This document shows positions 1 through 8,128 of a stretch of 64,000 nucleotides of DNA, one piece after another. The position numbers were made by a program, and so were the translations under genes. This DNA comes from Halococcus qingdaonensis (GTDB lineage Archaea; Halobacteriota; Halobacteria; Halobacteriales; Halococcaceae). Where the stretch lies: contig NZ_CP101943.1 of NCBI RefSeq assembly GCF_024508235.1, positions 1,709,112 through 1,773,111 on the forward strand. The letters run 5' to 3'. The notes beneath the pieces were generated by a model. It searched no databases. It was not told the DNA's origin and was given only the letters and a program-made list of their open reading frames with translations. Every line of letters begins with the position of its first letter. The first letter of the stretch is position 1.

Positions 1-859
1 GATCGTTGAGTCGCAGCGAGTGCGCCAGCGAGACGTCCTTGTTCTTCGCGTGGATGAACTGGATCACGTCGGGATGCGAGACGCGCATGACGCCCATCTG
101 TGCGCCACGGCGCGCGCCGCCCTGCGCGATCGTCTCGCACATCTGGTCGTACGTGCGCATGAACGTGATCGGCCCCGAGGCGATCCCGCCCGTGGAACCC
201 ACGGCGTCGCCGTACGGCCGGAGCTTCCAGAACGCGTAGCCCATCCCGCCGCCGGACTGGAAGACCTGTGCGGCCTCCTTGGCGGTCTCGTGGATGTCGT
301 CGATGTCGTCGGCCGGGGAATCGACGAAACACGCCGAGAGCTGCTGGAGCTCGTCGCCGGCGTTCATCAGCGTCGGCGAGTTCGGGATGAACGACAGCTC
401 CTCCATCGACTCCTGGAACGACTGCGCGGTCGCCTCGACGTGGTCCCGGATCTCCGCCGGCAGCTCGGGCACCACGGTCTCGTAGGCGAACTTGTTGACG
501 TTGTACGCCGACAGCGCCGTTGCGGCCTCGTCGTCGGCCGTCGTCCCCTTGCCGAACACCTCGCTCGCGAGGTCGTCGCGGCGCGGGTGGTCGGGTTTCA
601 GCTGGTCGGGCGTGACAGTGATCTCGGTGTCGGTGCGCTCGGCCTCGAAGACCGCCTCGGCCAGCGCGACGTTCTTCGCGACGCGCTCGAAGAGATCCTC
701 CTGGGTCTCGACGAGCTCGCCGTCCGAATCCTTCCGGAGATAGCGCGCCGGCAGGATGTTCTCGTAGGCGTTCGCGGTCAGGCGCTCGTCGAGCGTGTCG
801 CCGTCGGTGCGCTTCACGGGCAAAACGACCTCGTCGGCCGACCGGTCCGCGCGGCTCAT
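1..859 (-). CDS. nrdJ: Adenosylcobalamin-dependent ribonucleotide reductase (class II), N-terminal part
   Basis: Reduces ribonucleotides to deoxyribonucleotides for DNA synthesis. The first 286 residues are present and the gene runs off the left window edge, so the catalytic C-terminal half is not visible. An ATP-cone-like start (VVLPVKRTDG) is followed by the core segment with IPNSPTLMNAG, QLSACFV, FQSGGGMGYAF and ARRGAQMGVM, all typical of class II NrdJ proteins; the Cys in LSACFV is the first conserved redox cysteine. Start ATG at 859 gives the MSRADRSADEVV N-terminus. The class II assignment rests on overall resemblance, because the cysteine-rich tail that would confirm it lies outside the window. 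Confidence 0.88.
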   Translation of the reverse strand, partial: MSRADRSADEVVLPVKRTDGDTLDERLTANAYENILPARYLRKDSDGELVETQEDLFERVAKNVALAEAVFEAERTDTEITVTPDQLKPDHPRRDDLASEVFGKGTTADDEAATALSAYNVNKFAYETVVPELPAEIRDHVEATAQSFQESMEELSFIPNSPTLMNAGDELQQLSACFVDSPADDIDDIHETAKEAAQVFQSGGGMGYAFWKLRPYGDAVGSTGGIASGPITFMRTYDQMCETIAQGGARRGAQMGVMRVSHPDVIQFIHAKNKDVSLAHSLRLND

Positions 860-1183
860 CGACCGTCCCCTCCGGCAGCGTGCGGGCGCTGACGGGCGAA
901 ACTCCCCTTTCGGTGTGGTGTAAAATCGGTCATTCGGTGACGAACTCCTTGTTCAATGGCCATCCAAATAAATTGTCCGCCTTCAGTTTATCTTTTGCAA
1001 ATTCAGTTGAACATACTGTTGGTACTACTCGGGTATCACCGGTTGTGGGTTGCAGCCATAGTTACTTTCCGGAGGGTCATAAACGTATCTAGAGCGGAGC
1101 GGAAGTGGTCGTATCACGAAAAACCAGCCGATGGTAGGTGGGTTCCAGACGAAGCGTGAAGGGGTGCGTTCGAGATCGGGGTG
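860..1183. other. Intergenic stretch, AT-richer than its surroundings
   Basis: 324 bp with no convincing gene. It is clearly richer in A+T than the flanking genes, especially 940-1085. A TATA-like TTTTACA on the minus strand (about 918-926) lies some 60 nt before the ribonucleotide reductase start and could be its promoter; a second AT-rich box (TTTATTTGG, minus, about 964-972) is further out. Short reading frames here lack haloarchaeal codon bias. I saw no riboswitch that I recognise, although the neighbouring enzyme uses B12. Confidence 0.5.
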
Positions 1184-2497
1184 TTACCGTCGCCGACCGC
1201 TCCAGACCAGCACGCCGCCGACGAGCGCGAATATCACGCCGAGGGCGAGCGCGCCGATGTGCCACGGCTGGAACCAGACCGGCAGCGACACCACGTAGGA
1301 GAGGCCGGCGTGGGCCTGTCCGAGCAGCGGGAGCGACTCCCCGCTCGTCGTCGGTGTGTCGCCGGTGCCGTTCATCCGCGGGAGCCGGTCGTCGTTGAGC
1401 AGTTCGTTGTAGGGGAGTCGTTCGGCCTCGTAGGGCCAGATGCCGGTGTCGGTGTGCCAGACGGTCTCGCCCTCGGGTGTGACCTCGACGACGCGGTTGT
1501 TGCGGCTATCGGTGATGAGCGTGTTGCCGTTGGGCAGGCGGTCGGCGTCGCGCGGCCAGTCGAAGCGGACGCCGTTGGCCGAATCGACACCCCACGCGAC
1601 CTCCCAGCTCCCGTTGCGCTCGTGGAGTTCGACCACGCGGTCGTTCTCGCTGTCGGCGACGAGAATCGCTCCCGACCCGAGATACTGGGGGTTGTGCTGG
1701 TGGTTCATGATCTCCGGATCGCCACAGCGCACGTCGCCACCGCTGTCGTTGCTGTAGTCGGCGAGCCCGTTGTTCGCCTTGCAGTTCTGGTCGTTGCCGC
1801 GCTCGGTGTCCTCGTTGATCACGTCGACGACGCCCTCACCGCGCTCGATGACGAGCAGCTGGTTCGCGTTCCGGACCGAGACCATGTATCTGTCCCCGCC
1901 GATCGGATCGACGTCGTTGATGTGGAGCCAGTCGGTCTGGGTGGCGTCCGGCGGCGCGTCGTAGAAGTTGCTGGCGTTCCACTGCCAGGTGGTCGTGCCG
2001 TTCGGCGCGATGGTGAACACGCGCTCGGCGTCCATGTCGGTCATGATCACTTCGCCCGAGGGGAGGATGTTCGCGTCGTGGACCTCGCTGTTCAGCTTCG
2101 TCGACACCGGGAACGACCACTCGTTGACGACGTGTGGCTCGGGCGTGGGTTCGATGAGTCGATAGCCCGTCCGCGAGCAGGGCGCTTCGTACTCGCCGCA
2201 GGATTGCTCACCTTCGACGATGAAGCCCGCGAGCACCGTGCCGTTGTCGAGTTTCGTCACGTCGAAGTAGTCGACGTTCTCGCCGCTCTCGGTCCAGACC
2301 TCGTCGCCGTTCGCGTCGTACTGTGTGACGGCCCCTTCGGACTGCATTCCGACGAGCGTCGCACCGCGCGTCGAATCGTTGTCGGCCGCGCTGGCAGTCG
2401 GTGTGGTCGCCGCGCTCACGGCGAGTGGCCCGACGACGACGATGACGGCCAGAACCACCAGGAGCGCACCGAGGCGCTGGCGAGAGGGCGAACGCAT
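1184..2497 (-). CDS. Membrane-anchored arylsulfotransferase-like (ASST) beta-propeller protein
   Basis: 437 residues. The N-terminus has a hydrophobic signal/anchor (about residues 9-31), and the C-terminus has one membrane segment (about 408-432) ending in SGRRR, so the bulk should face outside the cell. The body carries repeated blades with an asparagine/aspartate pattern: MNHQHNPQYL, LVADSENDRVVEL, RLPNGNTLITDSRNNRVVEV. This is characteristic of the arylsulfotransferase/NHL-like proteins common in haloarchaea. The catalytic role is unknown; real sulfotransfer is not shown. An ATG at 2497 is preferred over a far-upstream one because the preceding 48 residues are Arg-rich and non-signal-like. 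It lies 35 bp downstream of trpG on the same strand and may be read through from the trp operon, though no functional tie is obvious. Confidence 0.75.
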   Translation of the reverse strand: MRSPSRQRLGALLVVLAVIVVVGPLAVSAATTPTASAADNDSTRGATLVGMQSEGAVTQYDANGDEVWTESGENVDYFDVTKLDNGTVLAGFIVEGEQSCGEYEAPCSRTGYRLIEPTPEPHVVNEWSFPVSTKLNSEVHDANILPSGEVIMTDMDAERVFTIAPNGTTTWQWNASNFYDAPPDATQTDWLHINDVDPIGGDRYMVSVRNANQLLVIERGEGVVDVINEDTERGNDQNCKANNGLADYSNDSGGDVRCGDPEIMNHQHNPQYLGSGAILVADSENDRVVELHERNGSWEVAWGVDSANGVRFDWPRDADRLPNGNTLITDSRNNRVVEVTPEGETVWHTDTGIWPYEAERLPYNELLNDDRLPRMNGTGDTPTTSGESLPLLGQAHAGLSYVVSLPVWFQPWHIGALALGVIFALVGGVLVWSGRRR

Positions 2498-2532
2498 TGG
2501 TTGTGCCGACTGCGTGGCTGGTCGGGTTAACG

Positions 2533-3171
2533 CTACTGATTCGCGCTCGGAACGCGATCGCCGTCGAGCACGGAGACAAAGTTCTGAAGGACGTCGTGAC
2601 CGACGCTCGTGAGTACGCTCTCGGGGTGGAACTGTACGCACTCGATCGGATGCTCACCGTGGCGAATCCCCATCACGAGCCCGTCGGCGGTGCGCGCGCT
2701 CACGGCGAAACAGTCGGGCACGTCGGTGGCGACCAGCGAGTGATAGCGCCCTGCCTGGAACCCCTGATCGAGATCGGCGAACACGCCGCGACCGTCGTGA
2801 TCGATCGAGACGGCCTTTCCATGGACCGGTTCCGGCGCACGCCCCACCGACCCCCCGTACGCGTAGATCGCGGCTTCCAGCCCGAGACAGACGCCAAGTG
2901 TCGGTATCTCGGGGCTCACTTCCCGGAGCACGTCGAGCGTGACGCCCACGTCGCGATCATTCTCGGGATGGCCCGGCCCGGGACTGATGACGATCCCGTC
3001 CGGGTCGGCGGCGCGAACCTCTTCGAGCGAGGCCGTGTTGCGCACGACGTGGGTGTTCGCGTGCTCGCTCACGTACTCGACGAGGTTGTAGGTGAACGAA
3101 TCGAAGTTGTCGACGAACATGACGTCCGGGCGGTCGGCGGCATCGGTGGGGATCGTCGGTTCGGTGGTCAT
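2533..3171 (-). CDS. trpG: Anthranilate synthase component II (glutamine amidotransferase)
   Basis: 212 residues. It supplies ammonia from glutamine to TrpE for anthranilate synthesis. The class I amidotransferase features are clear: VDNFDSFTYNLVEYV at residues 20-34, ISPGPGHPE at 62-70, the nucleophile Cys95 in GVCLG and the catalytic His-Glu pair in VQFHPES near the C-terminus. After GVCLG the usual HQ is replaced by LE, which I regard as normal for haloarchaeal TrpG. The start codon overlaps the trpE stop by 4 bp (ATGA), so translation is probably coupled. It is the last gene of trpD-trpF-trpE-trpG. Confidence 0.93.
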   Translation of the reverse strand: MTTEPTIPTDAADRPDVMFVDNFDSFTYNLVEYVSEHANTHVVRNTASLEEVRAADPDGIVISPGPGHPENDRDVGVTLDVLREVSPEIPTLGVCLGLEAAIYAYGGSVGRAPEPVHGKAVSIDHDGRGVFADLDQGFQAGRYHSLVATDVPDCFAVSARTADGLVMGIRHGEHPIECVQFHPESVLTSVGHDVLQNFVSVLDGDRVPSANQ

Positions 3172-4769
3172 CGCGAGGGCTCCGGCGTCATCGACGGCCG
3201 TTCGATGCGTTCGAGCGCGGCGAGCACGCCCTCGATCTTCTGCTCGGTCTCGTCGTACTCGCTCGCCGGCTCCGAATCGGCGACGACGCCCGCGCCCGCA
3301 CGCACGGTGATCCGATCTTCACCCACCCCACCGACCGCCGACGGCTCCGTGGCGTGCTCGATCAGCGCCGTCCGGATCGTGATGGCGATGTCGGCGTCGC
3401 CGTCCCACGAGAAGTAGCCGACACCGCCGCCGTACAGCCCCCGCGGGGAGGCTTCGAGCTCGTCGATGAGCTCCATCGCACGGACCTTCGGCGCACCCGA
3501 GAGCGTGCCCATCGGGAAGGCCGCGCGCACCGCGTCGAACGCGTCGTTTGCCTCCGTCATCTTCCCTGTGACCGTCGATTCGATATGCTGGACGTGGGAG
3601 TATTTCAGCACGGTCATGAACTCCGCGACTCGCACGGAGCCGGGCTGACTCACCCGGCGCACGTCGTTGCGCGCCAGATCGACGAGCATCGTGTGCTCGG
3701 CGCGCTCCTTCTCGTCGGCGAGCAGTTCGCCCGCGAGCCGGCGGTCCTCGACCGGGCTCGATCCCCGGGGACAGGTGCCCGCCAGCGGGTTCGAGACGAC
3801 CTCGTCCCCGCGGATGGAGACCAGCGTTTCGGGGCTCGCACCCACCACCGAGCGATCGCCGTATTCGAGCAGATACATGTACGGCGAGGGGTTGATCTCG
3901 CGCAGGGCGGCGTACAGCCCGCGTGGGTCGATCTCGCCAACCAGTTCGCGGGCGCGCGAGAGCACCACTTGGTAGCTGTCGCCATCGAGGACGTGTTCCT
4001 TCGCCCGCCGAACGGACTCCTCGTACTCTTCGCGCGAGCCAGCAGTCTCCCCACGGCGCTCGAACCCGCCCACATCGACCGTCGCAGCGGTGAGTTCCTC
4101 GTGGACGCGTGCGACCTCGGCGGCCATCGCGTCGTGGATGGCGGCCGGATCGTCGTCGGGGCGGACGAGCGGTGTGAACACGAGCGAGACTTCCCCGGAT
4201 GCGTGATCGAACGCCACGGTTTTCGTGGTCAGGACGAACTGCGCGTCGGGCACCGACGAATCGGGCCGATCGATCCCGACCTCGTCGAGTTGTAGATCGT
4301 AAACCGAATCGTAGGCCAGATAGCCGACGAGTCCACCGTCGAGCTGCTGGCGATCGGTGTCGGGGAAGTTCACCCGGTCGGCGTCGGGCAGCGCGCCGCG
4401 AAGCCGGTCGAGGACGTCGCCTCCGTCGCTATCGAACGCGCCCCGATATCGCTCGGTGAAACACTCGATCTCAGTGCCGTCCGGGCCAACGGTGACGAGT
4501 GCCGCCGGATCGTAGCCGACGAACGAGTAGCGCGCGTGGCCGTCGGCTTCGGTGGGCGCGAACGCCCCGTCGGGGTCGCTGGAGGCGACCTTCTCGGCGC
4601 TTTCGAGCAGGAATGTGTGGTCAGTATCGTCGGCGAGCGTCGCGTACGCCGCGAGCGGTTCGCTGTCGACGTCGAGCCGGGCGACCGCGCGTACGACCGC
4701 CGGACGATCTCGATCGCTCGCCAGATCGACGAATCGCTCGCGACCCGGCGACAGAGCGGCGTCACTCAT
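3168..4769 (-). CDS. trpE: Anthranilate synthase component I
   Basis: 533 residues. It converts chorismate plus ammonia to anthranilate, the first committed step to tryptophan, as a complex with TrpG. The chorismate-binding signature is present in the C-terminal half: LSRARELVGEI, YMYLLEYGDRSVVGASPE, NPLAGTCPRG, HTMLVDLARNDV and FPMGTLSGAPKVRAMELI. GLYGGGVGYFSWDGDAD precedes the C-terminus. The N-terminal region contains the ESAEK feedback-type element (LLESAEKV). Four-bp overlaps with trpF upstream and trpG downstream show a tight operon. Confidence 0.94.
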   Translation of the reverse strand: MSDAALSPGRERFVDLASDRDRPAVVRAVARLDVDSEPLAAYATLADDTDHTFLLESAEKVASSDPDGAFAPTEADGHARYSFVGYDPAALVTVGPDGTEIECFTERYRGAFDSDGGDVLDRLRGALPDADRVNFPDTDRQQLDGGLVGYLAYDSVYDLQLDEVGIDRPDSSVPDAQFVLTTKTVAFDHASGEVSLVFTPLVRPDDDPAAIHDAMAAEVARVHEELTAATVDVGGFERRGETAGSREEYEESVRRAKEHVLDGDSYQVVLSRARELVGEIDPRGLYAALREINPSPYMYLLEYGDRSVVGASPETLVSIRGDEVVSNPLAGTCPRGSSPVEDRRLAGELLADEKERAEHTMLVDLARNDVRRVSQPGSVRVAEFMTVLKYSHVQHIESTVTGKMTEANDAFDAVRAAFPMGTLSGAPKVRAMELIDELEASPRGLYGGGVGYFSWDGDADIAITIRTALIEHATEPSAVGGVGEDRITVRAGAGVVADSEPASEYDETEQKIEGVLAALERIERPSMTPEPSR

Positions 4770-5410
4770 ACGCGCAGCGGCTCCCCGCGGACACGCGCGA
4801 CGAATCTCTGGAGCTTCGCGTGGTCTTTGGTGCCCATACCCTGCTGGTCCTCGATCCCGCTCGATACGTCCACGCCGAACGGTGCGACCGTCTCGACCGC
4901 GCTGGCGACGTTCTCGGGCGTGAGGCCGCCGGCGAGCAGGACGGGAGCGTCGAGATTCGCGACGATCTCCCGGGCACGTGCCCAGTCGTGCGTCTCACCG
5001 GTACCACCTGCACCCTGCTCGTCGGTCGAATCGAGCACGAGCGCGTCCGCGACGGTCGCGTACTCCTCGAGACCGTCGTCGGCCGCATCGACACCGGCGA
5101 TCATCGGGACCGCGATGCGTGCCGAGAGATCCTCGATCTCGGCCGGCGAGCAGCCGTGGACCTGGATCGCATCGGGCGCGACTCGCTCGACGAGCGCCGC
5201 GCCCTCGTCCGGCGTTTCGGGCATCGTGACGAGCACGCTCGTGACCGACTCGGGAACCCGATCGACGAGCGCGGCGGCGCGATCGGGCGCGAGTTCGCGC
5301 GGCGTCTCGATCGGGACTCGCGAGATGACCCCGACCATGTCCGCGCCGGCGTCGATGGCGACGTCGAGATCGCGCTCGCGTGTCAGCCCGCAAAGTTTCG
5401 TACGAGTCAT
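4766..5410 (-). CDS. trpF: Phosphoribosylanthranilate isomerase
   Basis: 214 residues, the usual length for TrpF. It isomerises N-(5-phosphoribosyl)anthranilate to the carboxyphenylamino-deoxyribulose phosphate. The catalytic Cys lies in TKLCGLTRERDL at the N-terminus, the opposite acid is in VLDSTDEQG, and the phosphate-binding strand LAGGLTPENV is near residue 165, followed by GVDVSSGIE. It overlaps trpD and trpE by 4 bp each, which places it second in the operon. TrpC is not in the window and must be encoded elsewhere. Confidence 0.93.
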   Translation of the reverse strand: MTRTKLCGLTRERDLDVAIDAGADMVGVISRVPIETPRELAPDRAAALVDRVPESVTSVLVTMPETPDEGAALVERVAPDAIQVHGCSPAEIEDLSARIAVPMIAGVDAADDGLEEYATVADALVLDSTDEQGAGGTGETHDWARAREIVANLDAPVLLAGGLTPENVASAVETVAPFGVDVSSGIEDQQGMGTKDHAKLQRFVARVRGEPLRV

Positions 5411-6426
5411 CGTCCCTCGCCCGCGACCGCCTCGGCCGTGCGCAGCGCGGCGAGTTTCTCGCGAGCGCGACCGGCGTCGATCGCCTTGCGGGCGCGTTCG
5501 ACACCGTCCTGAATACTGTCGGCGATGCCGGCAACGTATACCGCCGCGCCGGCGTTCGCGAGCACGATACCGCGCTTTGAGCCCTCGATCTCGCCGGTGA
5601 CGATCCCCCGGAGGTCGGCGGCGTTCTCGGGGGGCGTGCCGCCAGCGACCGCCGCGACGGGGGCCGTGTCGAGACCCAACTTCTCGGGCGTCAGCGTGTA
5701 CTCCTCGATCTCCGTGCCCCGGACCTCGGCAACGCGCGTCTCGCCGTGGATGCAGATCTCGTCCATGCCGGAGCCGTGGACGACGAGCGCGCGATCGACG
5801 CCGAGCTGGGCGAGTGCACGGGCGAGCACGGGGACGAGATCGGGATCGTAGACGCCGACGACCTGTGCGTCGGCTCCCGCCGGGTTCGTCAGCGGGCCGA
5901 GCACGTTGAAGATCGTCCGCGTGCCGAGCTCCTTGCGCGGGCCGATGACCGCCTTCATCGCGGGGTGGAACACCGGCGCGAGCATGAACCCGATCCCCTG
6001 GCGCTCGATGGCCGCCTCGACGTCCGTGGGTTCGGCGTCGATATCCACGCCGAGCTCGTGGAGCACGTCGGCGCTACCCGACGAGGAAGAGACCGAGTAG
6101 TTGCCATGTTTGGCGACGTTGACGCCCGCGCCGGCGGCGACGACCGCGCTCGCCGTCGAGACGTTGATCGTGTCGTGGTCGTCGCCGCCCGTCCCGCAGG
6201 TGTCGACGAGCGGCCGGCAGTCGGGTTCGATCGTGCGTGCGGCCGCGCTCATGCCCTGGGCGAAGCCAGCGATCTCGGTCTCGGTTTCGCCTTTGGTCCG
6301 TAGCGCCGCGAGCAGCGCTCCCATCTGTGCCTCGGTCGCCCCTTCGAAGATCTCCGTGGCCGCCGTGCGCGCGGCCGATCGCGAGAGATCCTCGCCGTCG
6401 GCCACCCGTGCGATGTACTCTTGCAT
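5407..6426 (-). CDS. trpD: Anthranilate phosphoribosyltransferase
   Basis: 339 residues. It transfers phosphoribosyl from PRPP to anthranilate. The PRPP-binding GTGGD loop is in VDTCGTGGDDHDTINVST, followed by KHGNYSVSSSSGSADVL, FMLAPVFHPAMKAV and RTIFNVLGPLTNPA, all standard TrpD motifs. It is the first gene of the trpDFEG operon. The start ATG at 6426 lies some 45 nt downstream of a TATA-like box, and the leader carries a nested inverted repeat described separately. Confidence 0.94.
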   Translation of the reverse strand: MQEYIARVADGEDLSRSAARTAATEIFEGATEAQMGALLAALRTKGETETEIAGFAQGMSAAARTIEPDCRPLVDTCGTGGDDHDTINVSTASAVVAAGAGVNVAKHGNYSVSSSSGSADVLHELGVDIDAEPTDVEAAIERQGIGFMLAPVFHPAMKAVIGPRKELGTRTIFNVLGPLTNPAGADAQVVGVYDPDLVPVLARALAQLGVDRALVVHGSGMDEICIHGETRVAEVRGTEIEEYTLTPEKLGLDTAPVAAVAGGTPPENAADLRGIVTGEIEGSKRGIVLANAGAAVYVAGIADSIQDGVERARKAIDAGRAREKLAALRTAEAVAGEGR

Positions 6427-6431
6427 GTGAG

Positions 6432-6481
6432 GATGTACTGATTCGCGTTGTAATGCACAAGTTCGTACATCGGCTTAAATC
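6432..6481 (-). promoter_or_regulatory. trp operon promoter with nested dyad
   Basis: On the minus strand GATTTAAGCC (6472-6481) is a good TATA box. Immediately downstream a perfect 7-bp inverted repeat, GATGTAC (6432-6438) against GTACATC (6465-6471), encloses a smaller one, TTGT (6448-6451) against ACAA (6457-6460). The whole dyad spans the expected transcription start and ends 6 nt before the trpD start. It could be a repressor operator or a leader hairpin; the sequence does not say which. Confidence 0.5.
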
Positions 6482-6558
6482 TACCGTCGGCGATTCCACA
6501 CCCTGCCTTCGTTCCGAAACCTTCAATTAGGCCCGCGGCGGAATAGTGGGTAGAGCAA

Positions 6559-6633
6559 GGGTTCGTGGTCTAGGCTGGTTATGACACCTCCTTGACATGG
6601 AGGAGGCCGGCGGTTCAAATCCGCCCGAACCCA
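6559..6633 (+). tRNA. tRNA-Val (anticodon GAC)
   Basis: 75 nt cloverleaf. The acceptor stem GGGTTCG pairs with CGAACCC, followed by discriminator A. The anticodon stem CCTCC/GGAGG encloses loop TTGACAT, so the anticodon is GAC (valine, GUC/GUU codons). The T arm GGCGG-TTCAAAT-CCGCC is perfect. CCA is not encoded. A TATA-like element (TTCAATTAGG) lies about 30 nt upstream. No intron is apparent. The 3' end is directly followed by a low-complexity stretch with no CDS I trust until the thiolase gene. Confidence 0.96.
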
Positions 6634-6864
6634 CTATTTTCCCGCGAACATCTCGATGAACGATTTCTGGATAGATAGCTTCCTGATGAGTTCGAATTCC
6701 TCGATGTGTTCCACGAACCCGACCATGAAGTTCGACGAGATATCGCTGTGCGAGCGTTGCGGCGGTGTAGTGCTTGACGCCCAATCCAGACAGGCGCGAC
6801 CACACCTCGAAATGTAACGTTCGACCGTCCAAAACGATAAGCCCGTTTGGAACGAGTGGAGACC

Positions 6865-8016
6865 ATGCAAGAAGCGTACATCGTCGACGCAGTGCGGACC
6901 CCGTTCGGCAAGCACGGTGGCTCGTTTCGAGACACCCATCCACAGGACCTCGCGGCGATACCGCTGGAACGGCTCGAAGAGCGCAACGGGTTCTCCGGAC
7001 CCGACGACATCGAGGACGTGATCTACGGCTGTGTGGACCCGGTGGACGAACAGGCCAACAACATCGCACGGATCGCCCCGATGGTGGCCGGTTGGGGCGA
7101 CGACGTGCCGGGTGTGCAGCTCGACCGGATGTGCGGGTCGGGCCAGCAGTCGATCAACTTCGCGGCGGGCCAGATCCGTGCGGGCTTCCACGACGTTCTC
7201 GTCGCAGGCGGTGTCGAGCACATGACCCGGGTTCCGATGGGTTCGGCCGGTAGCAGTCTCACCGACAGCTACTTCGAGCATTTCGACGAGCTCACCACCC
7301 AGGGCGAGGGTGCCGAACGGATCGCCGAGGAGTGGGGGTTCTCCCGAAACGATCTCGACGGGATCGCCGTCGATTCGCAGAACCGCTGGGCCGACGCCGC
7401 GGCTGCCGGCCACTACGACGACCAGGTAGTGCCCGTCGAGGTGGGACCCGACGGGGAAACGACCCACGTCGAGACGGACGAACACCCGCGTCCTGGGACG
7501 GACATCGAGACGCTCGGCGATCTCCCGCTGGCGTTTCGCGAGGAGGGTGAGGGAGTGATCCACGCCGGCAACTCCTCGGGGATCGTCGATGGTGCGGCGG
7601 CGACGTTGGTCGCAAGCGGCGAGGCGTGCGAGCGGTTCGGCTGGGAGCCGATGGCCAGAATCGTCGACAGCCACGTCGTCGGCGTCGATCCCGTGACGAT
7701 GCTCACGGGACCGATCCCGGCCACGAACGAACTGCTCGACGCGAACGACATGGCGGTGTCCGACATCGACCGCTTCGAGGTCAACGAGGCGTTCGCGTCG
7801 GTCGTCGCGGCGTGGCTCGACGAGACGGGTGCCGACTGGAACCGGACGAACGTCTGGGGCGGCGCGATCGCCCACGGCCATCCGCTCGGCGCGACCGGTG
7901 CGGCACTCCTCGGCAAACTGCCCTACCAGCTCGACGCGTGTGACGGCCGGTACGGACTGTGTACGATGTGTATCGGCTTCGGCCAGGGGATCGCCACGCT
8001 AATCGAACGGGTCTGA
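6865..8016 (+). CDS. Thiolase family acetyl-CoA acetyltransferase
   Basis: 383 residues. It catalyses thiolytic cleavage of 3-ketoacyl-CoA or the reverse condensation of two acetyl-CoA. The nucleophilic Cys90 sits in DRMCGSGQQSINFA; later motifs are NEAFASVVAAWL, the His loop GGAIAHGHPLGATG and the second active cysteine in CTMCIGFGQG close to the C-terminus. The start is placed at MQEAYIVDAVRTPFG, where thiolases begin; an in-frame ATG 18 bp upstream is less likely. It is convergent with an acyl-CoA dehydrogenase, suggesting a beta-oxidation or butyryl-CoA type context. Direction of reaction and chain length cannot be read from sequence. Confidence 0.92.
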   Translation: MQEAYIVDAVRTPFGKHGGSFRDTHPQDLAAIPLERLEERNGFSGPDDIEDVIYGCVDPVDEQANNIARIAPMVAGWGDDVPGVQLDRMCGSGQQSINFAAGQIRAGFHDVLVAGGVEHMTRVPMGSAGSSLTDSYFEHFDELTTQGEGAERIAEEWGFSRNDLDGIAVDSQNRWADAAAAGHYDDQVVPVEVGPDGETTHVETDEHPRPGTDIETLGDLPLAFREEGEGVIHAGNSSGIVDGAAATLVASGEACERFGWEPMARIVDSHVVGVDPVTMLTGPIPATNELLDANDMAVSDIDRFEVNEAFASVVAAWLDETGADWNRTNVWGGAIAHGHPLGATGAALLGKLPYQLDACDGRYGLCTMCIGFGQGIATLIERV

Positions 8017-8128
8017 GATGGTCCGTTCCGATCGAAAACGGAGACGCGGCGACGGACGATGACGCCCGTGAGATGGCGTCGGGCCGAGTGTTTACAGTCG
8101 GCCCGAAATCGCGAATCCGTTCGGTGAC

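Noticed and set aside
880-1159. Two short plus-strand frames before the arylsulfotransferase-like gene
   Set aside because: AT-rich codons unlike the rest of the window, no motif, and no suitable promoter.
860-1183. Cobalamin riboswitch before the B12-dependent reductase
   Set aside because: No B12-box-like sequence was recognised, and such riboswitches are not established in haloarchaea.
1181-2530. Long plus-strand frame opposite the arylsulfotransferase-like gene
   Set aside because: It is an antisense shadow: GC-rich coding DNA leaves several frames open, and the deduced protein is full of Val, Arg and His without motifs.
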